From assembly GCA_009774615.1 (NCBI GenBank), contig VSOC01000002.1, positions 22,922 through 86,921 on the forward strand: a stretch of 64,000 nucleotides of DNA. The letters run 5' to 3'. Numbering within the stretch: position 1 is the first letter of the stretch; every line of letters begins with the position of its first letter. A model generated the notes under the pieces. It made no database searches and had not been told where the DNA came from. It saw nothing but the letters and a program-made list of their open reading frames with translations. A program made the position numbers and the translations under genes. Shown piece after piece: positions 34,107 to 42,412 of the stretch. This stretch comes from Lachnospiraceae bacterium. Lineage in GTDB: Bacteria; Bacillota; Clostridia; Lachnospirales; Lachnospiraceae.

Positions 34107-34242
34107 GGATTTTTGTTTCCCTTCATTTATTAGTTATTCTTATAAATATAAAGCTATTTTACCACTAAAGATAAAGGCTTGTAAAGAGAAGTTTGTAAAA
34201 TAAAAGATTATGTAGAACAATGGAGAAACATGATGTTCAATT

Positions 34243-34268
34243 GTTGCCGTGAACATGTGAGCAGTAAT
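34243..34268 (-). mobile_element. 26-bp solo insertion of the same element family with perfect 8-bp target duplication
   Basis: These 26 bp match the first 26 bp of the 132-bp element, in reverse orientation, at 22 of 26 positions. They are bounded by exact copies of GTTCAATT (34235-34242 and 34269-34276). The sequence is two short terminal inverted repeats abutted head to head. It lies 30 bp before the sigma-like gene. Confidence 0.75.
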
Positions 34269-34297
34269 GTTCAATTTTATAGATAGGAGAAAGCGGA

Positions 34298-34810
34298 ATG
34301 AACGAAACCTATTACCAGATGTATTTAGATGAATTAAGGGGGATTAAGCCCTGTGATGATAAGGAGAGAGCGGACTTGCTGCCGAAGGCGGCGGCAGGAG
34401 ATCAGGGGGCCAGGGACAGATTAATTGAAGGCCATTTGATTTTCGCGCTGGCCGTTGCCAAGGATTTTCGGGATAAGGGGATTTATGCCAATGATCTTGT
34501 GCAGGAAGCCAACTTAGCCCTTACGATGGCGGTTTTAGAATACCGGGAAGGGGATTTTCTCAGCTTTGCCCGGGACAGAATGCTTAAAGCCCTCCAGGAA
34601 CTTTTAGCTGAACAGGAACAGGAGGAGAAAGCCGGGGAGGAGATATTGGCCAGGATTAATGTTTTGCAGGAGGTTTCTAAAAAAATGGCTGAGGAACTTG
34701 GCAGGGAAGCGACCGTGGAAGAACTGGCGCAGCGGATGGGAACGACCAGCGAGGAAATTAAGCAGATGATGAAGACGGCGGTGGATGCGCTGAAGGTGTA
34801 TGGGGAGTAG
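34298..34810 (+). CDS. sigma-70-like protein without region 4
   Basis: 170 residues. DLVQEANLALTMAVLEY (about 67-83) corresponds to sigma region 2.1-2.2, which binds RNA polymerase beta-prime. Regions 2.3-2.4, which melt and read the -10, are reduced to a short segment without the usual aromatic residues. Residues about 110-160 (LQEVSKKMAEELGREATVEELAQRMG) match region 3. The protein ends there, so the -35-reading region 4 is missing. It may be a core-binding decoy, a regulator, or a relic. GATAGGAG precedes the ATG. Confidence 0.7.
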   Translation: MNETYYQMYLDELRGIKPCDDKERADLLPKAAAGDQGARDRLIEGHLIFALAVAKDFRDKGIYANDLVQEANLALTMAVLEYREGDFLSFARDRMLKALQELLAEQEQEEKAGEEILARINVLQEVSKKMAEELGREATVEELAQRMGTTSEEIKQMMKTAVDALKVYGE

Positions 34811-34993
34811 GTAGCATGATACAGGTGGTTCAAGAATCCCAGCTCCCGGATAGAAAGCCCCGGCTGCATGCACCAGAGCAGAAACGGCGGCTTTTTCGAC
34901 CGTTTAACCCATGTCCTGCATTTATAATATAACCTTATAAATACTATAAATGTTATTAATTTTACTAATTTATTATAGCTGTGATAGAATTAG

Positions 34994-35026
34994 GGCAGAT
35001 AACCGGAAACCGGCTCTGCCTTTTTT
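34994..35026 (+). terminator. rho-independent terminator
   Basis: GGCAGA...TCTGCC (34994-34999 with 35015-35020), with an inner CCGG/CCGG stem, then six T. It probably ends the sigma-like transcript although 184 nt after the stop; I recognise nothing in 34811-34993. Confidence 0.75.
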
Positions 35027-35091
35027 GTGTACCAAAGGATATTGTACAGGAAAATCATGCACAGACCATCGTTTGCACAGGAAAATTATAT

Positions 35092-35257
35092 CTAGTACTG
35101 TGTTGCGTAAATAACGGTGAATAGGTACCTGATGTCTGCGTTAGATGTGAATCCCGCGAAACGAAGGCGTAGTGGTGCTACGTCGAGTTTCGTGGGGTTT
35201 ACAGATGACGTAGACAGCGGGTGCATATTCACTGGAATTTACGCAATGCAGTACTAG
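35092..35257. repeat. 166-bp imperfect palindrome upstream of purL
   Basis: The left arm from 35092 (CTAGTACTG, TTGCGTAAAT, GTGAATA) matches the reverse complement of the right arm ending at 35257, over roughly 80 nt per arm. The centre is CGTAGTGGTGCTACG. Most mismatches between arms are transitions, which would leave G-U pairs in RNA. No target duplication was found. It may be a second miniature inverted-repeat element or a long structured leader. Confidence 0.8.
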
Positions 35258-35295
35258 GCAGATTGCCGCCCCACAACGATACAGGAGGAATCTCT

Positions 35296-38200
35296 ATGAG
35301 CGTAACCCGCATTTTTGTAGAAAAAAAGCCTGATTTTGCCGTGAAAGCAAAGGAACTTCAGGAAGAAATTAAGACCTATTTAAACATTTCCGCTGTGACC
35401 AATGTCCGTGTTCTTATCCGCTATGATATTGAAAATCTGTCCGAGGAAACTTATCGGCAGAGTTTAATTACTATTTTTTCTGAACCGCCGCTGGATTTTG
35501 TCTATGAGGAAGAATTTCCGGCAGGGGAAACGGACAGGGTTTTTTCTGTGGAATACCTTCCCGGGCAGTTTGACCAGCGGGCGGATTCTGCCGAGCAGTG
35601 TGTAAAGCTGTTAAATGAAAACGAGGAACCCGTTATCCGCTCGGCGACCACTTATGTGATTTCCGGCAGCATCACTGATGAAGAGTTTTGTGCGGTAAAG
35701 AACTTCTGCATTAACCCGGTGGATTCCCGCGAGGCCGAAGCGAAAAAACCGCAGACCTTAATTACCGTGTTTGAAACCCCGGCGGATGTGGCGGTGATGG
35801 ACGGTTTCTGTGCTATGGACGAAGCTGCACTTGGCGAACTTTACGCTTCCCTAAATCTGGCAATGACCGTCAAGGATTTTGCGCATATTCAAAATTATTT
35901 TAAAACCGAAGAAAACCGTGACCCGTCCATTACGGAAATCCGGGTGCTGGATACTTATTGGTCGGATCATTGCCGCCATACCACTTTTTCCACCGAACTG
36001 ACCGAGGTTGAATTTTCCGACGGCGACTACCGCGAGCCAATCGAAGCTGCCTATCAAAACTACCTGTCCGACCGCAGGGAACTGTATAAAGATCGCAAAG
36101 ACAAGTTTGTTTGCCTGATGGATTTGGCGCTTATGGGGATGAAAAAACTTCGGGCCGAGGGAAAGCTTGAAGATCTGGAGGTTTCCGAGGAAATTAATGC
36201 CTGCTCCATCGTCGTTCCCGTGACGATTGACGGCGTGACCGAAGAATGGCTGATTAATTTTAAAAACGAAACCCACAACCACCCCACGGAAATCGAACCT
36301 TTCGGCGGTGCGGCAACCTGCCTTGGGGGTGCAATCCGCGATCCATTGTCGGGAAGAACCTATGTTTATCAGGCAATGCGTGTGACCGGAGCCGCCGATC
36401 CCACAAAACCGTTAAGCGAAACTCTCCACGGCAAGCTTCCGCAGAAAAAGCTGGTGACCGGAGCCGCCCACGGCTACAGTTCCTACGGCAACCAGATTGG
36501 CTTAGCCACGGGTTTTGTGAAGGAAATTTATCATCCGGGCTATGCTGCAAAGCGCATGGAGATCGGTGCGGTGATGGGTGCTGCCCCGCGCAGGGATGTT
36601 GTCCGGGAAACCTCCGATCCGGGCGATAAAATTATCCTGCTCGGCGGAAGGACAGGCCGCGACGGCATCGGCGGTGCTACCGGTTCGTCCAAGGTGCACA
36701 CCGAGGCTTCCATCGAGGTCTGCGGTGCCGAGGTGCAGAAGGGAAATGCGCCGACGGAGAGAAAATTACAGCGCATGTTCCGCCGCCCCGAGGTTTCCCG
36801 TCTGATTAAAAAGTGCAATGATTTCGGCGCAGGCGGTGTTTCGGTAGCCATCGGCGAGCTTGCCGCAGGATTAATGATTGATTTGGATAAAGTTCCGAAA
36901 AAATATGCCGGCCTGGACGGGACGGAGATTGCCATTTCCGAGTCCCAGGAGAGGATGGCGGTTGTCGTTGACCCGAAGGACGTGGATCAGTTCCTGGCTT
37001 ATGCCGCAGAAGAAAACTTAGAGGCTGTGACCGTAGCTGAAGTGACCAGAGAACCCCGCCTGCGGATGCACTGGCGCAAAAAAACGATCGTTGATTTAAG
37101 CCGTGCCTTCCTCGATACGAACGGTGCCCACCAGGAAGCGAAGGTTAAGGTTTCCATTCCTGCAAAAGAGGATAATGTATTCCGGAGAAAAGAAGTGGGC
37201 GATGTAAGAGAAACCTGGCTAAATCTTCTTTCTTCCTTAAATGTGTGCTCCCAGAAGGGCCTGGTGGAAATGTTTGACGGCTCCATTGGTGCAGGAAGTG
37301 TTTTCATGCCCTACGGCGGGCGCTACCAGCTGACGGAAACCCAGTCCATGGTGGCAAAGCTGCCTGTGCTGGAGGGAAGTACCGATACCGTAACGATGAT
37401 GAGCTACGGCTTTGACCCGAACCTTTCAAGCTGGAGTCCCTACCATGGTGCTGTTTATGCAGTGGTTTCCTCTGTGGCAAAGATTGTGGCAGCCGGAGGT
37501 GATTTCAGCAAAATCCGTTTTACCTTCCAGGAGTATTTCCAGAGGATGACTGCCGATCCCGCACGCTGGAGCCAGCCGTTTTCCGCACTTTTGGGGGCGT
37601 ATCAGGCGCAGCTTGGTTTTGGTCTGCCTTCCATCGGCGGAAAGGATTCTATGTCGGGAACCTTTGACGACGCTGCCCACGGGGAAATTAATGTGCCGCC
37701 GACCCTGGTTTCCTTTGCTGTCGATGTAGCCAGCAATAAGACAATAATAACCCCTGAGTTTAAGCGCCCGGGAAGTAAGCTGGTGGTCTTTAAGGCACAG
37801 AGGGATGCCTGGGATCTGCCGGATTATGCGCAGATCATGGAAGGCTATGCTAAGCTTCACCAGGATATTAAGGATGGGAAGATTATCTCCGCCTATGCCG
37901 TGGAGGGAAATGGTCTGGCAGAAGCCGTGAGCAAGATGGCTTTTGGCAATAAGCTTGGCGTGAAGGTAGAACACAATGTTGATCCTAGAGATTTCTTTGC
38001 ACCTGACTGGGGTTCCATCGTCTGCGAAGTTCCCGACGGAAAAGTGGGCGAGCTTTCGATTTCTTACACTTTGATTGGCGAAGTGACGGACAGGGGAGTC
38101 TTGGAATACGGCCCGGTTTCGATTTCCATGGACGAAGCATTAAACGTATGGACAGGCACGCTGGAAAAGGTATTCCCGACGAAGTCCGGCGTAAAGCAGG

Positions 38201-39066
38201 AAGAGGTTTCTCAGGCTGTTTACCATGCTGACCCGGAAAGCATCTATGTATGCAGCCACAAGCTGGCGGCACCGAATGTATTTATTCCCGTATTCCCGGG
38301 AACAAACTGCGAATACGACAGTACAAAAGCCTTTACCCGTGCCGGGGCGAGGGTGAGAACCAGGGTATTTAAGAACCTGTCTGCCCAGGACATCCGTGAT
38401 TCCGTAAACGCTTACAGGGAAGAGATTGCCAAAGCCCAGATCGTGATGTTCCCCGGCGGCTTTTCCGCAGGCGACGAGCCGGAGGGATCGGCAAAATTCT
38501 TCGCAACCGTATTCCGCAATGCGGTGATTAAGGAAGAAATCGAAAAACTCTTAAACGAGCGCGACGGCTTAATGCTTGGCATCTGCAACGGCTTTCAGGC
38601 ATTGATTAAGCTGGGACTTTTACCGGAAGGGATCATCTGCCCGCAGAGTGAAACTTCCCCGACTCTGGCGATGAACACCATCGGGCGTCATATTTCCAAG
38701 ATGGTTTATACGAAGGTGGTAACGAATAAATCTCCGTGGCTGGCGGGTGCCGAGTTAGGAGCGGTTTACTGTAACCCGGCTTCCCACGGCGAGGGACGGT
38801 TTGTGGCAGATAAAGCGTGGATAGAGCGGCTCTTTGCAAACGGACAGGTGGCGACGCAGTATGTAAATGATCAAGGCGAGGCAACCATGGATGAGTTCTG
38901 GAACCCGAACGGTTCTTACCAGGCCATCGAAGGCATCACAAGCCCCGACGGAAGGATTCTGGGAAAGATGGCTCATTCGGAACGGCGCGGGGAAGCTGTG
39001 GCGATGAATATCTACGGCGAGCAGGATATGAAGATCTTTGCGTCTGGGGTGAGGTATTTTCAGTAA
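35296..39066 (+). CDS. purL: phosphoribosylformylglycinamidine synthase, single-chain
   Basis: 1256 residues from ATG 35296, after AGGAGGAAT; an in-frame extension to 35221 would run into the palindrome. It catalyses the fourth step of purine synthesis, FGAR + ATP + glutamine to FGAM, in the cytoplasm. The two ATP-grasp-like PurM-type lobes show ETHNHPTEIEPFGGAATC (about 350), YSSYGNQ and GGRTGRDGIGGATGSS; the C-terminal glutaminase carries FPGGFSAGDEPEGS, LGICNGFQ (Cys about 1095) and NPASHGEGRF with the triad His. The single-chain form is usual in proteobacteria and many Clostridia, in place of PurSQL. No other pur gene adjoins it. Confidence 0.96.
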   Translation: MSVTRIFVEKKPDFAVKAKELQEEIKTYLNISAVTNVRVLIRYDIENLSEETYRQSLITIFSEPPLDFVYEEEFPAGETDRVFSVEYLPGQFDQRADSAEQCVKLLNENEEPVIRSATTYVISGSITDEEFCAVKNFCINPVDSREAEAKKPQTLITVFETPADVAVMDGFCAMDEAALGELYASLNLAMTVKDFAHIQNYFKTEENRDPSITEIRVLDTYWSDHCRHTTFSTELTEVEFSDGDYREPIEAAYQNYLSDRRELYKDRKDKFVCLMDLALMGMKKLRAEGKLEDLEVSEEINACSIVVPVTIDGVTEEWLINFKNETHNHPTEIEPFGGAATCLGGAIRDPLSGRTYVYQAMRVTGAADPTKPLSETLHGKLPQKKLVTGAAHGYSSYGNQIGLATGFVKEIYHPGYAAKRMEIGAVMGAAPRRDVVRETSDPGDKIILLGGRTGRDGIGGATGSSKVHTEASIEVCGAEVQKGNAPTERKLQRMFRRPEVSRLIKKCNDFGAGGVSVAIGELAAGLMIDLDKVPKKYAGLDGTEIAISESQERMAVVVDPKDVDQFLAYAAEENLEAVTVAEVTREPRLRMHWRKKTIVDLSRAFLDTNGAHQEAKVKVSIPAKEDNVFRRKEVGDVRETWLNLLSSLNVCSQKGLVEMFDGSIGAGSVFMPYGGRYQLTETQSMVAKLPVLEGSTDTVTMMSYGFDPNLSSWSPYHGAVYAVVSSVAKIVAAGGDFSKIRFTFQEYFQRMTADPARWSQPFSALLGAYQAQLGFGLPSIGGKDSMSGTFDDAAHGEINVPPTLVSFAVDVASNKTIITPEFKRPGSKLVVFKAQRDAWDLPDYAQIMEGYAKLHQDIKDGKIISAYAVEGNGLAEAVSKMAFGNKLGVKVEHNVDPRDFFAPDWGSIVCEVPDGKVGELSISYTLIGEVTDRGVLEYGPVSISMDEALNVWTGTLEKVFPTKSGVKQEEVSQAVYHADPESIYVCSHKLAAPNVFIPVFPGTNCEYDSTKAFTRAGARVRTRVFKNLSAQDIRDSVNAYREEIAKAQIVMFPGGFSAGDEPEGSAKFFATVFRNAVIKEEIEKLLNERDGLMLGICNGFQALIKLGLLPEGIICPQSETSPTLAMNTIGRHISKMVYTKVVTNKSPWLAGAELGAVYCNPASHGEGRFVADKAWIERLFANGQVATQYVNDQGEATMDEFWNPNGSYQAIEGITSPDGRILGKMAHSERRGEAVAMNIYGEQDMKIFASGVRYFQ

Positions 39067-39135
39067 TTCGACGATAATGGACATATGTGAATAATAACCG
39101 TTTAAAGCAATAGATGTTTCAACCAATAGGATTTC

Positions 39136-39164
39136 TTGATTTTATGCTGTTTTCATGGTAAGAT
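39136..39164 (+). promoter_or_regulatory. promoter of the aspartate kinase gene
   Basis: TTGATT (39136-39141), a 17-bp spacer and TAAGAT with an upstream TGG (39156-39164). No lysine riboswitch consensus is seen in the following leader of about 80 nt. Confidence 0.6.
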
Positions 39165-39251
39165 AATGATGATTTATGGTTTTTACATGATAATTGTATG
39201 AATGTGTTAGGCATGAATGGTAGAAAAATATAAGAAAAAGAGGAGAACATC

Positions 39252-40571
39252 ATGAAAAAGGTAGTTAAGTTTGGCGGGAGTTCTTTAGCCAGTGCAAGAC
39301 AGTTTAAAAAAGTGGGTGATATTATCCGCGCCGATAAAGCAAGACGTTACGTCGTTCCTTCCGCGCCCGGAAAGCGCAATGATAAGGATGAAAAAGTAAC
39401 CGATTTATTATACCAGTGTTACGACGCCGCCTCCGAGGGAAGGAGCTATAAGAAAATCCTGGAAAAGATTAAAACCCGCTATGAAGAGATTATCGAGGGC
39501 CTGGAGGTGAATTTAAGCCTGGATCATGAGTTTGCCAGAATCGAGGAAAACTTTGTCAATAAAGCCGGGCGGGATTACGCAGCTTCCCGCGGCGAGTACT
39601 TAAACGGCATCATTATGGCGGCCTATCTTGGCTATGAATTTATCGACCCCGCGGAGGCTGTTTTCTTTGACAATGACGGGAATTTTGATGCGGAAGCGAC
39701 CGATAAGGAGCTTGCCGAGCGCTTAGAACATGTGGAGCGGGCAGTTATCCCCGGCTTTTACGGTGCAAAGCACGACGGAAGTATTAAGACCTTCTCCCGC
39801 GGCGGTTCCGATGTTACCGGTTCGATTGTAGCCAAGGCTATTCACGCCGATATGTATGAAAACTGGACGGATGTTTCCGGCTTTCTGGTTGCCGATCCGC
39901 GGATTATTAAAGATCCTGAGGTGATTGAAACCATTACCTATAAAGAACTTCGTGAACTGGCCTACATGGGCGCAAGCGTGCTTCACGAGGATGCGATTTT
40001 CCCCGTGCGCAAGGAAGGCATCCCCATCAACATCCGCAATACCAACCGCCCGGACGATAAGGGAACCTTAATTGTGGAAAGCACCTGCCGAAAGCCGCGC
40101 TATACCATCACCGGTATTGCAGGAAAGAAGGGTTTTTGTTCCATCAATATTGAAAAAGCCATGATGAATGCCGAGGTTGGTTTTGGAAGAAAGGTTCTTG
40201 AGGTATTTGAGCGCAATGGAATCTCTTTTGAGCACATGCCTTCGGGAATCGATACCATGACTGTTTTGGTGCACCAGTCCGAATTTGAAGATTATGAACA
40301 GTCCGTGATTGCCGGAATCCACCGCGCCGTGGAGCCGGATTTTGTGGAGATGGAGTCGGATTTGGCACTGATTGCCGTGGTGGGAAGGGGAATGAAGGCT
40401 TCCCGCGGAACCGCCGGACGGATATTTTCGGCATTGGCGCACGCCAGAATCAATGTAAAGATGATTGACCAGGGTTCAAGTGAACTGAACATTATTATTG
40501 GTGTGAAGGATGCCGATTTTGAAACGGCAATCAAGGCGATTTATGATATCTTTGTAAGTGCGGAGATGTAA
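39252..40571 (+). CDS. lysC: aspartate kinase
   Basis: 439 residues. VVKFGGSSLAS at the N-terminus is the aspartokinase nucleotide site; SRGGSDVTGS (about 178) and the GASVLHEDA region complete the active site. Two ACT domains follow (about 295-439, with GFCSINIEKAMM and LALIAVVGRGMK), which bind lysine, threonine or methionine as feedback inhibitors. It phosphorylates aspartate at the entry to lysine, threonine, methionine and diaminopimelate synthesis. It is single-copy here and monocistronic, with its own terminator. Confidence 0.95.
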   Translation: MKKVVKFGGSSLASARQFKKVGDIIRADKARRYVVPSAPGKRNDKDEKVTDLLYQCYDAASEGRSYKKILEKIKTRYEEIIEGLEVNLSLDHEFARIEENFVNKAGRDYAASRGEYLNGIIMAAYLGYEFIDPAEAVFFDNDGNFDAEATDKELAERLEHVERAVIPGFYGAKHDGSIKTFSRGGSDVTGSIVAKAIHADMYENWTDVSGFLVADPRIIKDPEVIETITYKELRELAYMGASVLHEDAIFPVRKEGIPINIRNTNRPDDKGTLIVESTCRKPRYTITGIAGKKGFCSINIEKAMMNAEVGFGRKVLEVFERNGISFEHMPSGIDTMTVLVHQSEFEDYEQSVIAGIHRAVEPDFVEMESDLALIAVVGRGMKASRGTAGRIFSALAHARINVKMIDQGSSELNIIIGVKDADFETAIKAIYDIFVSAEM

Positions 40572-40594
40572 GTTTTTGTAAAATCACAGGAAAA

Positions 40595-40628
40595 AGCAGG
40601 GCAGAGGAGTTTGTTTGTCCTGTTTTTT
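40595..40628 (+). terminator. rho-independent terminator of the aspartate kinase gene
   Basis: AGCAGGGCA (40595-40603) pairs with TGTCCTGTT (40616-40624) with two wobble pairs, followed by a long T run. Confidence 0.75.
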
Positions 40629-40741
40629 TCTTCCTGATTTTTTCCGCGTTCTTCTCCAGATTTAATTGGATGTTTTCAGGAAATTTTCTCCGAAATTTTC
40701 CCGAAAATTCTCAATTTCACCTACCATTTTCTGGCAGATTG

Positions 40742-40750
40742 TGTTATGAT
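40742..40750 (+). promoter_or_regulatory. possible extended -10 promoter
   Basis: TGTTATGAT has the extended TG -10 pattern, but no good -35 is present. It lies in the 329-bp gap 40572-40900, upstream of the small insertion at 40826. Nothing further is recognised in the gap. Confidence 0.4.
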
Positions 40751-40825
40751 AGAAGGTATAGAATTTCTGAAAAAACAGAAAATAGCACTAAGAAAAGCAG
40801 TTCGGAAGTATTGGCAGCATGAAGG

Positions 40826-40851
40826 GTTGCTGTTCACACGTTCACAGTGAC
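40826..40851 (+). mobile_element. 26-bp solo insertion of the small inverted-repeat family
   Basis: It matches the first 26 bp of the 132-bp element at 23 of 26 positions (core TGTTCACACGTTCACAG identical). Flanking 8-mers CATGAAGG and CTTGAAGT agree at 6 of 8 positions, compatible with an aged target duplication. It lies 50 bp before the phosphotransferase start. Confidence 0.65.
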
Positions 40852-40900
40852 CTTGAAGTTATTATCATCAGGCTACAGCAAGCAAAAGGAGGATATGAGA

Positions 40901-42412
40901 ATGCTGGAAAAAATTGATTTGTCGGTGAAGGTGAAGAAGGAAAAGTACAAGGAAGCCATGGAAGAGATGGAGGCGAAGCTTGGTCTGCTCCAGCGCCAGT
41001 GCAAGGAAGCAGGGATTCCTGTGATGATCCTGTTCGAGGGAATGGGAGCTGCGGGAAAGGGTGTGCAGATTAACCGTCTGATTCAGGCCATGGACCCCAG
41101 AGGCTTTTCGGTTTACGCCAGCAACCGTCCTACGGAGGAGGAACATTTCCGTCCGTTCTTGTGGCGTTTCTGGACAAAGACACCGGCAAATGGCAGGACG
41201 GCGATTTATGACCGCGGCTGGTACCGCAGCGTGCAGGTCGATCGCTTTGACGGAGAGATGAGCGAAACGGAGGTTGTAAAAGCCTTTCAGGATATTTTGT
41301 CGTTTGAAAAGCAGCTTTCCGACGGCGGAACCGTGATTATAAAACTGTTCCTCTATATTTCCAAAGAAGAGCAGAAAAAGCGCTTTAAGAAGCTGGCAGA
41401 CTCCAAGGAAACCGCATGGAGGGTGAGCGAGTCCGACTGGAACCGGAATAAGGAGTATGAAAAGTATCTTCGGATTAATGAAGAAATGCTGGAAAAAACC
41501 GATACGGAACACGCACCCTGGACGATTATCGAGGCGACCGATAAGAACTATGCCGCGATGAAAATTATGTCCACCGTGACCAGCCGTCTGGAATACGAAC
41601 TGGAAAAGAAAAAGGCAGAAAAAGCAGCAGCCAAGGCATCCGCGAAAAAGACCGTGCCTTCGGATAAATATAAAAACGGCGTTCTCTCCGGCGTGGACTT
41701 ATCAAAGAAGCTGACCAGAAACCAGTATAAAAAGGAACTGGATGAACTGCAAAAGCGCCTTCAGATTCTTCACAGTGAAATTTACCGTCTGCGGATTCCG
41801 GTTGTTCTGGGTTTTGAGGGCTGGGATGCCGGAGGAAAGGGCGGTGCGATAAAGCGTCTTACCAGCAACCTTGACCCCAGAGGCTACCAGGTAAACCCAA
41901 CCGCTTCCCCCAACGACATTGAAAAAGTCCATCATTATCTCTGGCGTTTCTGGAACAATGTACCCAAGGCCGGACACATCGCCATCTTTGACCGCACCTG
42001 GTACGGTCGGGTAATGGTAGAGCGGATCGAAGGCTTTTGTACCGAAGCCGACTGGAAGCGGGCCTACCAGGAAATTAATGAGATGGAAGCCCATATGGCA
42101 AATGCCGGGGCCGTGGTATTAAAGTTCTGGCTGCACATTGACAAGGACGAGCAGGAGCGCCGTTTCAAAGAAAGAATGGAAAACCCCGCCAAGCAGTGGA
42201 AGATCACCGACGAGGACTGGCGCAACCGTGAGAAATGGGATTTATACGAAGAAGCCGTAAACGAGATGCTGGTCCGCACCTCCACCACCTACGCACCATG
42301 GATTGTCGTTGAGGGCAATGACAAGCTCTATGCCCGCGTAAAAGTCGTAAAAACCGTGGTTGAGGCATTGGAGAAAAAAATTAAAGAAGTAAAGAAAGAA
42401 CAGAAAAAGTGA
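40901..42412 (+). CDS. pap: polyphosphate:AMP phosphotransferase, tandem-domain PPK2 class II
   Basis: 503 residues from ATG 40901, 8 nt after AAAGGAGG. Two PPK2 domains (about 10-240 and 270-500) each carry Walker A and the lid motif DR-WY. The C-terminal domain has FEGWDAGGKG and IFDRTWYGR; the N-terminal one has FEGMGAAGKG, with Gly in place of the Walker A Asp, so only the second domain is likely to be catalytic, as reported for class II PPK2. The enzyme transfers phosphate from polyphosphate to AMP, giving ADP, which links the polyphosphate store to energy balance. The downstream flavoprotein gene overlaps by 4 nt. Confidence 0.9.
   Translation: MLEKIDLSVKVKKEKYKEAMEEMEAKLGLLQRQCKEAGIPVMILFEGMGAAGKGVQINRLIQAMDPRGFSVYASNRPTEEEHFRPFLWRFWTKTPANGRTAIYDRGWYRSVQVDRFDGEMSETEVVKAFQDILSFEKQLSDGGTVIIKLFLYISKEEQKKRFKKLADSKETAWRVSESDWNRNKEYEKYLRINEEMLEKTDTEHAPWTIIEATDKNYAAMKIMSTVTSRLEYELEKKKAEKAAAKASAKKTVPSDKYKNGVLSGVDLSKKLTRNQYKKELDELQKRLQILHSEIYRLRIPVVLGFEGWDAGGKGGAIKRLTSNLDPRGYQVNPTASPNDIEKVHHYLWRFWNNVPKAGHIAIFDRTWYGRVMVERIEGFCTEADWKRAYQEINEMEAHMANAGAVVLKFWLHIDKDEQERRFKERMENPAKQWKITDEDWRNREKWDLYEEAVNEMLVRTSTTYAPWIVVEGNDKLYARVKVVKTVVEALEKKIKEVKKEQKK

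Noticed and set aside
34811..35295. Purine riboswitch upstream of purL
   Set aside because: No conserved purine aptamer loops are seen; the structure present is a simple long palindrome preceded by a terminator.
35851..36550. Antisense open frames within purL
   Set aside because: Shadow frames of a strongly conserved coding sequence on the plus strand; no recognisable protein.
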